This document shows, piece by piece, positions 46,787 to 59,779 of a stretch of 64,000 nucleotides of DNA. The translations under genes and the position numbers were made by a program. Where the stretch lies: contig RQTK01000217.1 in NCBI GenBank assembly GCA_003991915.1, positions 431,377 to 495,376 on the forward strand. Direction: 5' to 3'. The stretch comes from Elysia chlorotica (taxonomy: Eukaryota; Mollusca; Gastropoda; Plakobranchidae). Under the pieces are notes generated by a model that had not been told where the DNA came from, searched no databases, and saw only the letters and a list, made by a program, of their open reading frames with translations. Position 1 is the stretch's first letter, and each line of letters starts with the position of its first letter.

Positions 46787-47960
46787 TAATTAGTGTTGTT
46801 CCCAGGTTTGGTTGTTTTGATTAGGAAAGTATGCCTCAGACTCGACTTACTTTGTCGTTCATTTTCAATATTTTGTTGGATACAAGTTGACTGAAGCAAG
46901 AGTAGTGTATTGATGTCAATGCAGAACATACGTGGTGCTGAGTGAATCCCTTTGTCTAAAACTTTCCCTCTGTCTTCTCACTCTCTCTCACACATGTCTC
47001 ACAATGGTGGCTGGCATACATTATATATTCCAAACATTTCAATGCCCCAATTGTTCCCACCCATTCCCACTATCCTTGTGTCTTTGTTCTACTGTCAAAG
47101 TTCTCCATCATGACAGCTGTGTTTGCCACTCTTCTCCTGCCTCCCCTCTTTGCTAATCACTTTTCACTTTTGCACAAGTACAGTAGTACATGTTAGGTTA
47201 TGGTCAGGGTATACAGCAGACCTTTTGTGGTGTGAATTTCAACACATGTCTAAGCAGAAGCAACTTCTTGAGCGTGCTGAAAGCTCTGGTTTGTTTTATC
47301 TGAGGAAGATATTTAAATGAAGACATAAAAAAAGAAAATTGTGGGGTATCTCTCTGGTTTGCTGGATGAAAGGTTGTTGGTCGAGTCATGAGTTTGTTGA
47401 CTTTGAGATGTACTGTACATGATTGGTCACAGATTACGTATGAATGTTGAGTCTGAATACATACATCTGAGAAACATTTGACCTAATTCTAACAGTATTT
47501 GCAAAGGGAGTGTGTGTGTGTGTATAGTTGTACTTATACATGTAGCAAGATATGGATTTCCCATGCCATGTGATTCAGGAGTTTTTGTCATGTTGTTTCA
47601 ATAACTTGTTAATCATTCCTATGTATAATTTCGTCCTTGCGGATTTTCTATTACAAGAAAAATTCAATACTTCATTAAAGGTTTGCTTATCTGAGAATCT
47701 GAGAATATATTATGCTTGATATTTTTAGATGCAGAAATTGTTTGATTTTGGAGAGTACAAAAAATTCTGCTTAAACTGATTTATTTTTCTGTTTCATCAC
47801 AGTGAACATTATATTGTTTATAGATCTTTATTGATTTGTTTGAAAGGTAGAAACAATTTATTTCATGGTTTAACTTAGTTGGCTGTAAATTTTTACTTAT
47901 TGTGTTGTTTTGTTCTGGAACAATCTATGAAAAATAAAAATAAACGTATGGATGCATGGT
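46787..47960 (+). other. Probable 3' UTR of prenylcysteine oxidase
   Basis: No coding signal; ends near two AATAAA hexamers. The end point is inferred from the signals only. Confidence 0.5.
47933..47944 (+). terminator. Poly(A) signals, overlapping AATAAA pair
   Basis: AATAAA at 47933-47938 and 47939-47944, about 1.15 kb after the stop codon. Earlier weaker signals cannot be excluded. Confidence 0.55.
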
Positions 47961-50270
47961 TTTGACATTATTCTAATTTTCTTTCCATCTCGGTTATTAT
48001 GGACATAATTCTTATACTAAGGCTTCCTAGTCATTTGAGTTTTTGTTATATGGACTGACAGCATTTTTATTCGTTTGCCATCTATGGTTACGGTCATCTG
48101 ATTGGAGAGATTTATCATGATTAACATTGGTCCTACTTTATTTTTTTTCTATAAATACTGTATCAGTTTTACCACTGTTTAAGATTGCACCCTCTGTCCC
48201 TTGTCTTAAATAATGTAAGTACTGGGAATGGAGAAAAAGGATTCTTTTTAAACAACTGTTACTGGTACCCTTTTCTCTTTCAAACTGACATTTTAAACAT
48301 TTTTGTTCATGTTAAAAAAAAATCCAAAAGTTATTTGATGCTCTAGAGTTTTAGTGATCTGTTGTTTTTTTTTAAATAATTATATATACCTTATTTGCAA
48401 TTTGCATTTTTGCTTTCTGTTGAGGCAGTATGTTTTCTTGTTTCATTGAAAAGAATCTTTTTTCACCAGGATTGAAATGAAAAACAAAAATTCACAAAAA
48501 AAACACACATCCACTAAACATTTTGTTTTATTTTATTTTCATTCACAAACATTCTACTTCGTACATGTACCTTTTTATGTGGCGAGATATGTGTTTGATC
48601 ATGTTAAGCCTTTAGTTTTCTTTATGAAACAAGAGGTCTGGATGGTTATTGATGTTTTGCTGTGCAAGTTTGGGCGCCAGGAGAAGCTTTTAGTTACAAA
48701 TTTTTTACACCTTGTTTGAGTAATGGAATAGCGTCACTGAAAACGCAGATTTTCTTTTTTAGTTTTGAATAATGTAGAGAAATTGTTTTTCTTTGGTCGT
48801 GGTAATTTATAAGGTTGGTGTATTTTAATTGTAAATCCACCATGAGATGAATTATACTCATCTCTGAAATATTCCACCCTGCCAATATGTAACAACAATT
48901 GTGAAAAGTGCCTTTCACTTCAGCATACCAATATTATGTCAAGTTCATGTACCATCGTAAGATTCAAGACTAGAATTGGACAGAAGTCACCAAGGCAATA
49001 TTAATGCAATAAAAGAACAATAGAGAACTGTATAGAGCAAAATGTTTGTGTTAATAATCAGATTGAAATCTCTGTATATCATTAGTAAGCACTAATGGCC
49101 TCTAAATCTAACTTCGCTTGTCTTTCCTATTATTGTAATTTGTATGGCTGTATTTCTTTATATCTTATCAATACTTTTTGTCAAGGAACGCTTCATCTGT
49201 TCGAAAAAAACATTGTTTTAGCAAAGGAAAAAAACGAATTAATGAGGGGGATACAAGGTGGCTCAAGGGTTGAAGTGTGCTGTTCATGATTTGCTGAAAA
49301 TGTTCTTGATAAATTAACAGTAAGCTCAATAATCAATGTTTACTATGAGTCTTCAGTCGATTTCCTGTGTGGTCCTCTTTTCTTGTTGGATTATTTGGCA
49401 TGAATTTTTAATCTTCTAATGAGAATATGTTGTGTTATTAAACATCCTTCAAAAGTTGTTTTTTTCCCTTTCAGTGACTTTGAGTCTTTCAAACTAGAAG
49501 TGGGCAGTGAGCCTTTTTCATTCAAAGATTTGGCTACAGTGAAATCCGCTTAGATAAAGGTTATTAAAACCTCTTAGGGACGGCCTAAGACTTAGTAAGA
49601 CAAAGAGTTTATTTCATCCCAAATTTAGGTATGAGACAAGGTATTCAAAGTTTAAAAAAAAAAAAAGAGAGAGAGTTGAGTCCAGAAATAGTTAATGTAA
49701 AGCCATAGCTTACGGTTATTCTACAATACCATGTTTTAATAAGCAAAATTAAAATTCCACCCAAATTAGTTTTGTTGATGCTGATTTTATAGCATGCACT
49801 CAGTGACATCAGCCTAACGGTTTAAACTTCTTGGGGACAGCATAAAACAAAAGTTGTTTTTTTTCCCAATTTGAATTTTTTATTAAACAGTGACTGTAAA
49901 GTATAAAATGATAACTGGTGTTTACAAACACGATTTGTATAAATCTGTCAATATTTATGTAAATCCATACATACATCAAGTACCAGGTTTAGAGCATACA
50001 TATTTGATCAAAGCTCGCCACTCATCTCTTTAAGACAGCTTTCAAAAAGTCTGCATGTAAATTTGCTCTTATCTTAATATGTTGCCCATCTGTTTTGACT
50101 ATCTTAGTAGGTTATTATTTGTCTACTTTTATTTCTGTTGATATTTCTGTCTATTTATTCTAGCCTCATCTTGCACATCTTCGTTTGATCTCTTATCCTT
50201 CCATGCCATTCTTAGTATTTCTCCAATGAAGCACACCTCTGATGCTTCAAATCTGTTTCCAACAAGTAAT
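47961..50270. other. Intergenic AT-rich DNA, nothing recognised
   Basis: No exon, RNA gene or family repeat supported on either strand. Confidence 0.45.
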
Positions 50271-50272
50271 AA

Positions 50273-50400
50273 AGCCATACTTTGTCTATTACAAGATTTA
50301 TCTTAGCCATACTTTGTCTATTACAAGATTTATCTTAGCCATACTTTGTCTATTACAAGATTTATCTTAGCCATACTTTGTCTATTACAAGATTTATCTT
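50273..50400. repeat. 32-bp tandem repeat, four near-identical copies
   Basis: AGCCATACTTTGTCTATTAC plus AAGATTTATCTT, four head-to-tail units with no visible differences, hence very young. Confidence 0.95.
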
Positions 50401-50485
50401 AAGCAGACTCCGTTGTTGTGTATTTGTGTTCAACACCTTGAGCCTCTCTAATGAAAAGCAACGCATTTTGTCCAAGCATATGTAT

Positions 50486-50611
50486 TACTCAATTAGGTTG
50501 CATTAAAAGGATTCACAAGTCGTTTTTGCCGTTGCCTAGTGTTTTTGTCAATGCTGACAACATGTGTAACCTGTCAGCCGGATGATATTTGTGGCCTTTC
50601 CGATTTTCAGA
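50486..50611. repeat. Source block shared with the mosaic insert (middle part)
   Basis: Matches about 40493-40620, including GATTCACAAGTCGTTTTTGC and CTGACAACATGTGT. Confidence 0.85.
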
Positions 50612-50804
50612 CATGAGGTATAAGGCTGGGATGAAATAGTACATGTGTATTAATACACTATAACAGCTTTCGAATGTGATTCAAATATAACTTTATTAGC
50701 TGAATTCTGTACATTTGGCTCTGTTTAGTTAATGTTTCCAACATAATGCTTTCTCTTCAATCCATTCCGAAAGTTAAGACAAAAATAGAGTAACTGCCCT
50801 CCAA

Positions 50805-51035
50805 AACTTTGTGCAGGCCCTGGGGTAGAATATTGGCTTCCAACAGAGGTACGTGGTTCAAGCCCAGGGTGATTTCGTCCGCTACTGGTTGGATCATTGT
50901 CAGTTTAATGTCCAACGCCAGCACTATATAGGCTATATTGTGGACCGGCCCCAAGACTGACATCTGACATGCTAATTTAATATGGTCCGGATACCATGAC
51001 CCGTGCCTCAGCCGATCACATTTAAACCAACTCAA
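50805..51035. mobile_element. Fold-back SINE: plus-strand head joined to inverted tail
   Basis: 50805-50912 reads as head and body on the plus strand (GGTTCAAGCCCAGGGTG, GCTACTGGTTGGATC, GTCAGTTTAATGT). 50913-51035 is the 3' domain in the opposite orientation (CAACGCCAGCACTATATAGG, GGCCCCAAGACTGACATC, CATGACCCGTGCCTCAGCCG). Confidence 0.82.
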
Positions 51036-54000
51036 CTACAACTACTGCCACTCAACCCATGATTTAATGTGATGTCCTTCAGGGGAGGTCAACATTATAG
51101 GATTGAAACACTCGATGATTGATCCCTCCACACACCATCTCTATTAAATAGAAATTGTGTATGGGTTTTTAAATTAGCTTAAGGAATGGAAATTTAGAAG
51201 GTTCAAATTAAATGGCAAGTAGTGAGTTAGTTGAATGTTATTTAATGGTACATGTTACAACTCTGCATTTGGAAACCTTGCCCTTATATTTCTGGTATCT
51301 TCTGTCGAAAACAATTTTAAAGAACCTTCTAAATTTCCACTCTTTAAGCTATGTTATTTTTATGTTCAATGTTTTTACAGTGAGAATGCTGAGTGATCTG
51401 GAGCTTAATTTGACTGCCTAGTGAATGATACATGCACATCCTGCTAGAGTAATGGGTATTTTTATTATTTGTTATTTAATTTTGTTGTCTTTTTTTTTTT
51501 GTTATACGTGGAGTTGATGGGTGTAGGTGTTCATATTCTTCTTCTTGTTTTCTCTCATCATACTCATCTAATTTTAAAATGGTGCTTGGATGGTTTGTTT
51601 TTATTATTATTTTAGTTTGATCATTCTTTAATGAAACACATAATGTGACAGTATTCTTTTCTCATTTCTCACTTTTGATTCTTTGTTTGTTTACCTTGTT
51701 GTAAGTTTTATTATGTGCCTTGAGCATGACTTTTCCCATGCCCTGAAAATTTTTTTTTTTTTTAATATTCCTAAACTTTATATTGTTCCTTTTTTCATTT
51801 TTTGAAAAGTGTGATCTGTTTTTGCTTTATTTTCATCATTTCCTTTTAAAGTAATATTCTGTTTTTTGTTTTTTTACTTTTTTCCTTATGTTTTGTTTTT
51901 TGTCTTATTTTCTATCTGGTCCATAAAAAAATCAAATTGCTGCACTGCATTTTTTTTTTTATAATCGAAAGCAACTTTGTTTATTTTTGTGGCTATTACA
52001 AGTAAAGTTGGGTAAAAAATTTTAAGCTGGTGAAAACAATGAAACGTTTCTGTGTGTGATGCCATTGAAGTTCATCCAACATGATTACTAATTCTAGTAG
52101 GCTAATTCAGAGACATTCGTTAATACTTTGTTTTCCTCATTCCCCGCGTTTTCATGAGATCAAAAAGGATCTAGTACAGCTAGTACAAGCTTTTAGAGCT
52201 CAGGATGTTATTTAGAATCTGTGGACTGTGACAGGAACTCAAATGCAAATAAAAGATATGTTTTTGTTATGAAATAATTATGATTGTGTTATAAATAAAG
52301 AGACACCTCTATTAAGATATCTTCTTTCTTCACCACTAAAAGAAAATTGTTGAAACTGATTTTAGACGAATAAAATGTCAACGTACTACTGGTTAACGTG
52401 TTTGCCTTGTTTATTGTCAAGATTTAATGTACAAAGTATATTTTTAACCTTTAATCTTTCAGTGTCGCTAATTTATTTACATCCTTAGGTTTGAAGGATA
52501 GAGTAGTATTAAGTGAGTCTTGAGTGTTCATTTTCTCAACACATGCTTTTCCTGAATGTCCTGTTGAATTTGTTGGTTTTTTTCCTTTGAAATCCTTTAT
52601 TCGCATGTCAACAAAGTCTCGAAACCAGAAAAAACTTCCCTTGAACAGTGAATAAAATTGAAAGTAGTCAGTCATGCTTGCAATAATAAATAGAAAATAC
52701 GGTATTTGTCAAAATTGGGACCAAATTCAACCCAACCCCCGATGTAAAACATTTTTTAACATTTCAAGGAAAGAAGCACATTACTGGCCAAATGATGAAA
52801 TCTATTGATATTGTTACAATTTTTTGTCCAGGAAGCTCATACAGTCCATTCTCTTTATTTTACCCCAAGTTTATATTAAGCTGTAAAGTGAAAAAAAAAG
52901 GGTATTGATGCCTTGGAAACAGTTTGTATAAAGCCATTGTTTACCTTAAGCAGATTCCACTGTGGTTGTAATGTCAAACAGTGTAGGCCTAGTTCACCCA
53001 GAAAATATTTCATTTCTGATACGTTATAGGCTGATTAACTTTATCTCTACAATTTGTATTCAAAGTACACCACCAAATTGTTTTAAATTAGAAAGCCTCG
53101 AACGATACTTGTTCTACATATTGTACAAGAGGCCTACAGGAAAATCTCTGTAAATTAGATGGGGGAAACAAAAAAAAATAATTTGTCTTATACTAGGCTA
53201 AGAATATGTGTATCAGGCTGAAGGACTGTTTGTATTGGTCCTATTTATTTGTGATTAGTAGGTTTGACAATTATAGTACACATATATCACCTTCGAAAAT
53301 CTATCTAAACATTGTTATGTTACTAACACAAAGGTCTGACAAATATACCAAAATAACACTAACCCACCATAAAAATCTTTGAATAATTCCCTATCTCTCT
53401 GTTCTATGACAAGGAAAATCGGCTGGGCCAAATTTTTTAAATTTATATTTTAGAATCATGTACAGTTACATAAAAAAAAATTGAAAGTCTTTTTCAATTT
53501 ATCTAAATACTACTGACTTTGATATACAATGTGTAGTTAATGGAAGAAACATGACGTTATTGATTTATCAGCTGGATAACCAAATAAACACAAAAAGCTT
53601 TGAACACCTATAATTTCGATAAACTGATTCAACAAAAAGTTTTTAATTTTAGTTCCATGTAATACTTATTCACATACATTATACCCAATAAATCTCCAAC
53701 ATAATTGTATACACACACAATGATTTATTTTAGTTTAATAAAACATAACATACCTACTTCAAATTAAAATTAAATAGTGAAATAATTGAAAATTTTCAAA
53801 ATGTACATAGTTTCACTTCATAGATGTGCAGTCATGTAACCTCATCATTATACTAACATAGATATGATTTTGGTAAAAATCAAATTACTGCAAAGTTACA
53901 AACAAAATTGATGCAGAATGAAATGCGCTCAAATGGAAACTGAATTAAATCAAAACATAATTTTCTTGATTTTGATTTCTCGTCTCAAGCTAACCTTTTT

Positions 54001-54436
54001 TCCTTATTTCATCTCATAATAAGTGAATATTGTTTCCAGGGCCATCAACAACAATAAAATGCATTTCTAAATCAATTCAATTCATAAGGACATGGTAACA
54101 CTAAAAGTTTCACTGCTTCATTCCTAATGTAAATATCTGTATGTATTATCTTTTGCACAACAAAAAACTTTTTGTTATGGGCAAGATGACAAAGGTATAA
54201 GTATAACACTCCAAGAAAGAACACTTAAAAAGAAAAACACACACAAACACATTAATAAATGCAAGTTGAAATGCACATTGAAAGTGTCTGCATGTTAAAA
54301 AGGTCATTAAACATGAAGGAGACAAGTGGTATATGTACAATTTTGAATGTGTATACTGGTGTAAATGCTGCTGTAAAACCTTGATGTTTAACATGAACTA
54401 TTCATTTTAATTACAATCGACGAAAGTCTTAACAAT
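51036..54436. other. Intergenic AT-rich DNA, nothing recognised
   Basis: Several T-rich and A-rich homopolymer runs (about 51490, 51750, 51950). No coding exon could be supported; an open frame at 52451-52675 lacks homology. Confidence 0.45.
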
Positions 54437-54438
54437 TA

Positions 54439-55761
54439 CGAGGGGTGTTCACTATGTTCTTAGCATGACAATGAAGGAATAGACCCACAGACTTAAAATT
54501 TGGCACACTTACATTTATTTCTCTACATAGTCACCCTGCATAGTTACACATTTCTGCCACCTGTCCTTGACCTTCAAAAGTCCTTGAGAGTAAAACGTGT
54601 CATTTTGCGCTTGAAACCACTCTTCCACAGCAGAAATCGCATCTTCAATGTCTTCAAAACGGCGCCCTTTTATGGATTTCTTAAGGTTTGGGAACAGACA
54701 GAAGTCTGATGGAGCTAAATCCGGTGAATATGGTGGATGGGGAAGAATTTCATAGCCACACTGATCAGCTGTCTCAACGGCTTGTCGTGCTCGATGAGCA
54801 GGAGCGTTATCATGCAAAAGCAGGACTCCGTTTCGAAGCTTTCCCCGTCTTCTTCTTACTAATTCAGATCTCAGTCTTTTTAGCAACCCTGAATAATACT
54901 CTCCAGTGATTGTTTTCCCCTTTTCCATGTAGTCAGTCATTATGATGCCCTCACAGTCCCAGAAACAAGACAGCATGACCTTGCCACTTGATTGTGTGAC
55001 CTTTGCTTTCTTTGGTGGGGGCGATGAGGGTCTTTTCCATTGCATAGACGCGTTTTTCGGCTCTGGATCGAATTGATAGATCCAAGTCTCATCCATGGTT
55101 ACAATTTTCTGAAAGAACAAGTCGTCATTTGCTTCTAACCGAAGAAGATGTTTGCAACAATCAGCCCTCTCTTTCTTCTGATCAGCGGTCAATAACCTTG
55201 GTACCCATCGAGCTGAGACCTTGTTCAGATTGAGGTGATCATGAAGAATCTTTTCAACTGAACCTACGCTGATCCTGGTTTCACTTGCTAACTGTTTGAC
55301 TGTTATTCGCCTGTCCTGCTTTACTAGTCCCTCCACAGTGGACACGTTTTTCTCAGTCACAACAGATGTTGGCCGGCCTTCGCGAGGTTCATCCATCACT
55401 GACAAAAAGCCAGATTTGAACTTTCTCACCCAATGAGTCACCGTACTGTAGTTAGGGCACTTTTCAGCATAAACTTCTACCATCTGTTGATGAATTTCCG
55501 TGGGGGTTTGTCCTTTTAAGTGAAGGAATTTGATGACAGAGCGATATTCAACGGCCTCCATGGCAGACAATTTGTAAACAACAAATGACAACTTCCTAGG
55601 GGTTGTTTTACTTGATGCGCTAAAACGTGCAGAAAAAAAATTCGATTTTCCCCAAATTTTGCATGCCGTGTTCAACATAGATGATCTAGCTACCCACAAA
55701 ATTTCTTTACTCTAGTACAACTGCTTCAAGGTCAAGCTAAGGACATAATGAACACCCCTCG
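54439..55761 (-). mobile_element. Complete mariner transposon
   Basis: 1323 bp bounded by TA dinucleotides (54437-54438 and 55762-55763). Terminal inverted repeats: CGAGGGGTGTTCACTATGTT at the left and, reverse-complemented, CGAGGGGTGTTCATTATGTC at the right, 18 of 20 matching. It encloses a single open transposase frame. Intact ends plus open frame suggest recent arrival. Confidence 0.95.
54515..55561 (-). CDS. Mariner transposase, apparently intact
   Basis: Uninterrupted frame. The Met at 55561 (MEAVEYRSVIKFLHLKGQTP) gives 348 aa, the usual mariner length; the frame is open further upstream to a Met at 55699, which is probably leader. The N-terminal half has two helix-turn-helix segments (TPTEIHQQMVEVY.. 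and ITVKQLASETRISVGSVEKI), then the WVPRLLT linker motif. Catalytic residues are all present: first Asp in VTMDETWIYQF, second in LLHDNAPAH, third in YSPDLAPSDFCLF, spaced 34 residues after the second (DD34D). It cuts and pastes the element at TA targets. Activity is unknown; key residues look intact. Confidence 0.93.
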   Translation of the reverse strand: MEAVEYRSVIKFLHLKGQTPTEIHQQMVEVYAEKCPNYSTVTHWVRKFKSGFLSVMDEPREGRPTSVVTEKNVSTVEGLVKQDRRITVKQLASETRISVGSVEKILHDHLNLNKVSARWVPRLLTADQKKERADCCKHLLRLEANDDLFFQKIVTMDETWIYQFDPEPKNASMQWKRPSSPPPKKAKVTQSSGKVMLSCFWDCEGIIMTDYMEKGKTITGEYYSGLLKRLRSELVRRRRGKLRNGVLLLHDNAPAHRARQAVETADQCGYEILPHPPYSPDLAPSDFCLFPNLKKSIKGRRFEDIEDAISAVEEWFQAQNDTFYSQGLLKVKDRWQKCVTMQGDYVEK

Positions 55762-55763
55762 TA

Positions 55764-58535
55764 GATAACGATTGACATTATAAATAATTATTGACTAAGG
55801 GGAAAAGTTCAGGTAGATCTGTTTCAAAATGCATTAATTCATTTACATAAACATTACATTGATTTAATAAACTGCACACAACTGCAAAATGATTGCCAAA
55901 AATAACCCAAGCCACACACAAAAATTGTGGGCCATAAACAAAGAACCAAACATATTCACTTGAACTTGTATGTAGCTCATTTATCTTATTGTCTTATTTG
56001 ATATGTAAAAAACATTTCTAATTTTTTGTTTTTATATACCGGTATGTTACATTTATTTTGAGACGGTTTAGAATAAACAATTTTACGTTTAAAAAAAAAT
56101 ACCCTCTACGTCAATTTTAAAATGAATTAATTCCAGTCTATAGAACAGACCACAAATAATTTTTAGGGCAAAATGTGTATTCTAGTTTGCTGAGGTTTAT
56201 TTTTATTCTTTAGTTGTGAATTCAAAGACCAAAATTGAGCTAAAATTATAACAAAAAGGTTAAAAATTGAGCCATGTGAAGTGTCACGAAATCTTCATGT
56301 ACTTAAACAACATGTAGTACAATCACAATTTGAATCATCTTTTTGACAAATAAAAATAGAGTACATACTGTGTGACATTTCTGATCATTATCAGAATTGA
56401 TTAAAAAGACTACATGTATATTGTGTCTTGTATAATTGCAAATAAAACATTCATTTTATTCCTTGTACATTACTCTGTACATGTCATAGTCTTGCTCTCC
56501 TTATAATTACTAAGTAGATCTGAGAAGCATTACAGATAAAAAAAAAAACATTTTTTTTAAGCACAAGTCATTTCAAGTGCCATGTATGAGGTAATGTAAC
56601 ATTTTTTAATGTCTACCTTGAGGTGGTTTGATATGAGATTTACAAATTTGGATGACCAATTCAAGAAAGTTTTGTGAACAAACAGCCTATGCTATGAGAA
56701 AACAAAGAATAACAAATGGAAGCCTCATCATAAAAAGTTGTATCATATTAAGAATTTAACCAGTATACCATATGTTTTTAATTGATTGTTCTTATTAAGT
56801 AGAGGGCAGTTAAATATTCCACAATTCACTGTTGGAACAACTGATTGAAAATTTGAAAATGATAGAGTAAAGATAAATGAGGACATCAAATATTTTGAAA
56901 TTGGAAAACTGTCAATAAATCACTTCATATTTTTTAATTAACAACACATATAGTTACAAATTTCAAAAGAATGGTTTTGTTGTCTAACTGATGAAAGAAG
57001 GTACCATCTACAGCAAACTCAAAATCATGCTGCAAGATTTTTTTATAGGTCATCAATATCTGAAAACATAACAGCAGCCCCAAGACATAATTTACAACAC
57101 AGAATACATATGGCAATGCATTGAACAATACACTAACCTATCCTCAAAGTTTAACAATGTACAGCTAAAGCTAACAATCGCTTAATGAACTTATTTTTTT
57201 TTCTAATTTCAAAGAAGTTGATGACAGCACTAGAACAGTTTAGAATCACAAATGACTTTACTCAAAGTTATTCTAAGGAAGAGAACAAACTCTGAAAGTT
57301 CTTTTGTCCCCTACGTATATATATATATATATAATGTATATATATATAATTATATATACACACAATATAATCATCCACATTAGAGCTTAGGCAGACAAAA
57401 CCATAATGGCATTTAACCCAAAGTGTTATAAAGTTTGAATTGAATCATTCATCAGATATTACATTTAATTGTTGTAAGCATTTTCATTATATTTGAAAAC
57501 CTAAAATAAGACTGAGAACACTTACAAATGTGTTCACATAAAAATCTGTACACACGTACACTGTAAAATTTTAAGCTTGACTTTGTTTCCAGGACTAGTT
57601 GCAAAAACATGTCGAATTATGGTGGAGGATATGCAAAACAGATAGCCTTGGTACTAGTACTGTAGCAGTACATAAAAGTAGACAGACTAGTCTTATATTA
57701 AAAACACTAATGTAAATGGCTTATTATGTTTTTACTGAACCTTTTTGCGTCAAGTGTCAGAGCATACTAAATCACAATGCACAGCCCCTTGATAGACTTT
57801 TACTGAACTCTGATCCGCCAAATTAATTTTTTCACTGAAATTTCGTAAAAATTATCTGCAAAATGAACTCCTGGTGTCAGCAGCGTTACTTTTTCACACT
57901 AAACATCGTAACATGAGATTTTTTCAATATTTTCAAAAGCTGATCTGATAAAAAATATTTCCCACTGCAAGATTTTTTAAGTAAATTATTTTTAAAACAA
58001 AAAGAGACAAAATCTGAATAGAATTATATGATAGTGGCATCTCTTTGTGAAAAAAAAAATGTTGATTCATTATTGATATCAAGTGGTTGACAAAAAAATC
58101 AATATAAAAGACTTTGAACCCTGTGAAAGCTTCAATGCCACAGGACGACTAATAACTTACTTTAAAAAAACAAAACAAGCAGCATGTACACATTTAACTC
58201 AAAATTTTAAATTAGGAATTACTAATAAAAGTTGTTTTTTTCACACAGACCAAAGAAGGTGAGTCTTCTCAAGTTGCATAATATTTAAACAAAATGACCT
58301 TAGCATTGTTAACAAATAATTTATCTAAAGCCATGGTTTCAAGCAAATAAACATCGCTTAACAAAAAAACCATCAAACAGCTCCTCGGGTAAGATTTTTA
58401 CAGTTAAAGGCTAAGAAGAAGAGAACTGATTTAACACTGCACAATTCATTTGGGGTACAACAAGATATTTTAACCACGCTAATCCTATTCCATGTATTGT
58501 TGTCACGCCCTATAGAGATCAATTATGTTTAAATG
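55764..58535. other. Intergenic AT-rich DNA with (TA)n at 57319-57353
   Basis: No gene supported. 56339-56460 is the source-matching block for the first part of the mosaic insert at 40372. A TATATA palindromic run lies at 57319-57353. Confidence 0.5.
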
Positions 58536-58660
58536 TTACAGCACCTCTTGGCCTTGGTCGATATGTTGGGTCTCCACCACGCCCCCTCCCTCCTTTTTAA
58601 AGTTTTCTGTCAAATACTGCAATGATTCTTGGTCAATCTTGTGACAGCAAGTTTCAGCAT
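58536..58660 (-). CDS. Candidate terminal coding exon, possibly of the zinc-finger gene
   Basis: The minus strand has an acceptor CTTTTAG then an open frame of 40 codons to TAA, entered in phase 1: (D)AETCCHKIDQESLQYLTEN.. and VVETQHIDQGQEVL. GC is clearly above the surrounding AT-rich DNA. A phase-compatible donor (CGTG|GTGAGA, at 60657) exists inside the zinc-finger exon, which would give a short two-finger isoform. The frame is short and could be open by chance; no homology was recognised. Confidence 0.35.
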
Positions 58661-59779
58661 CTAAAAGTTTCAGTGAATTGCTCAGAAAAAGACTTAATTA
58701 TACATGACAATTGACTAGAAATTAACACCAGCAACTTAAAGCACCAAGTTTAATAACATTAAAATTTTAACATCAATGCCCATTTTAACAACACAGTATT
58801 TTTATTCTTACTATAAAGAAAACAAATAATTTAAAAACTGCTTTCCATGACTGTTTAAGTAAAGAAAAGAAATGAAGATACAACAATAATACATATCCGT
58901 TGCCAGTAAGATTTTTAAAAATAGAATTGCCATTTCTTAAGATTACATGAAATCCTTCAAATTAAATTCTTCGGTGTAAAGTGACAAGATCGAAAAAAAT
59001 TATTACAACCAGTTAACATTTTTTTGTAGTTTGTTTTTGTGTCCCCTTGCTTATGACGAACTCACAAGAGACATACAGCATGACTTGTATACCAGCAATT
59101 GCAGCTGTGCTTTCTGCTAGCTTGATCAGGTTTAGCTGTCTAGTTGGGTTCACTCCTTGATGCTGTCAATCCAACTCTTGGTTTGACTGCATTCTTTTCC
59201 CAACTGCAACACCGTTTTTGTTATGGAGTCATAGCTTGTAACATGCCCAAACCAAGCTTGTCTCCTAACAAGTATCAAAAGGTGGTCTTGTGAGCCTATC
59301 AGTATTTCAATCTTGAATCATATATTTGTGTTTTTCTTTGCAATGAAAGCAGAGAGCTTTTGTTTCAATTATTTTATGACACCTCATGCTCTATGATATG
59401 AAGTTTATATTAACTTTACATTTAATGATTCAGCCTAGGTGCTTCCCTAATTATTCTTAGAAACTTACAAATATGCTCATTTTGGTCATTAAATATTAAC
59501 AAAATACTTTTTTTTAATTATCTGAAAATTTGTGTTTTCTTGGCTTTGGTATAAATAATTAAATGCAGATAAATTTAAACAAAAATAGAAAGAAATAGTA
59601 ATAGAATTTAAACAATTTGAAAGTTGAGTATGGCATTTCAGGATCAATACTTATAATGCAAGATTTATAAAAACTGAAATAAAATCCTGGAATGGTTTCA
59701 AATGGCAAGTCAAACAAAACTTATTCAAAACATCAACAGTAACTCAGGTTAAAAAAATAAATCAGCAAACGTTGAGGGC

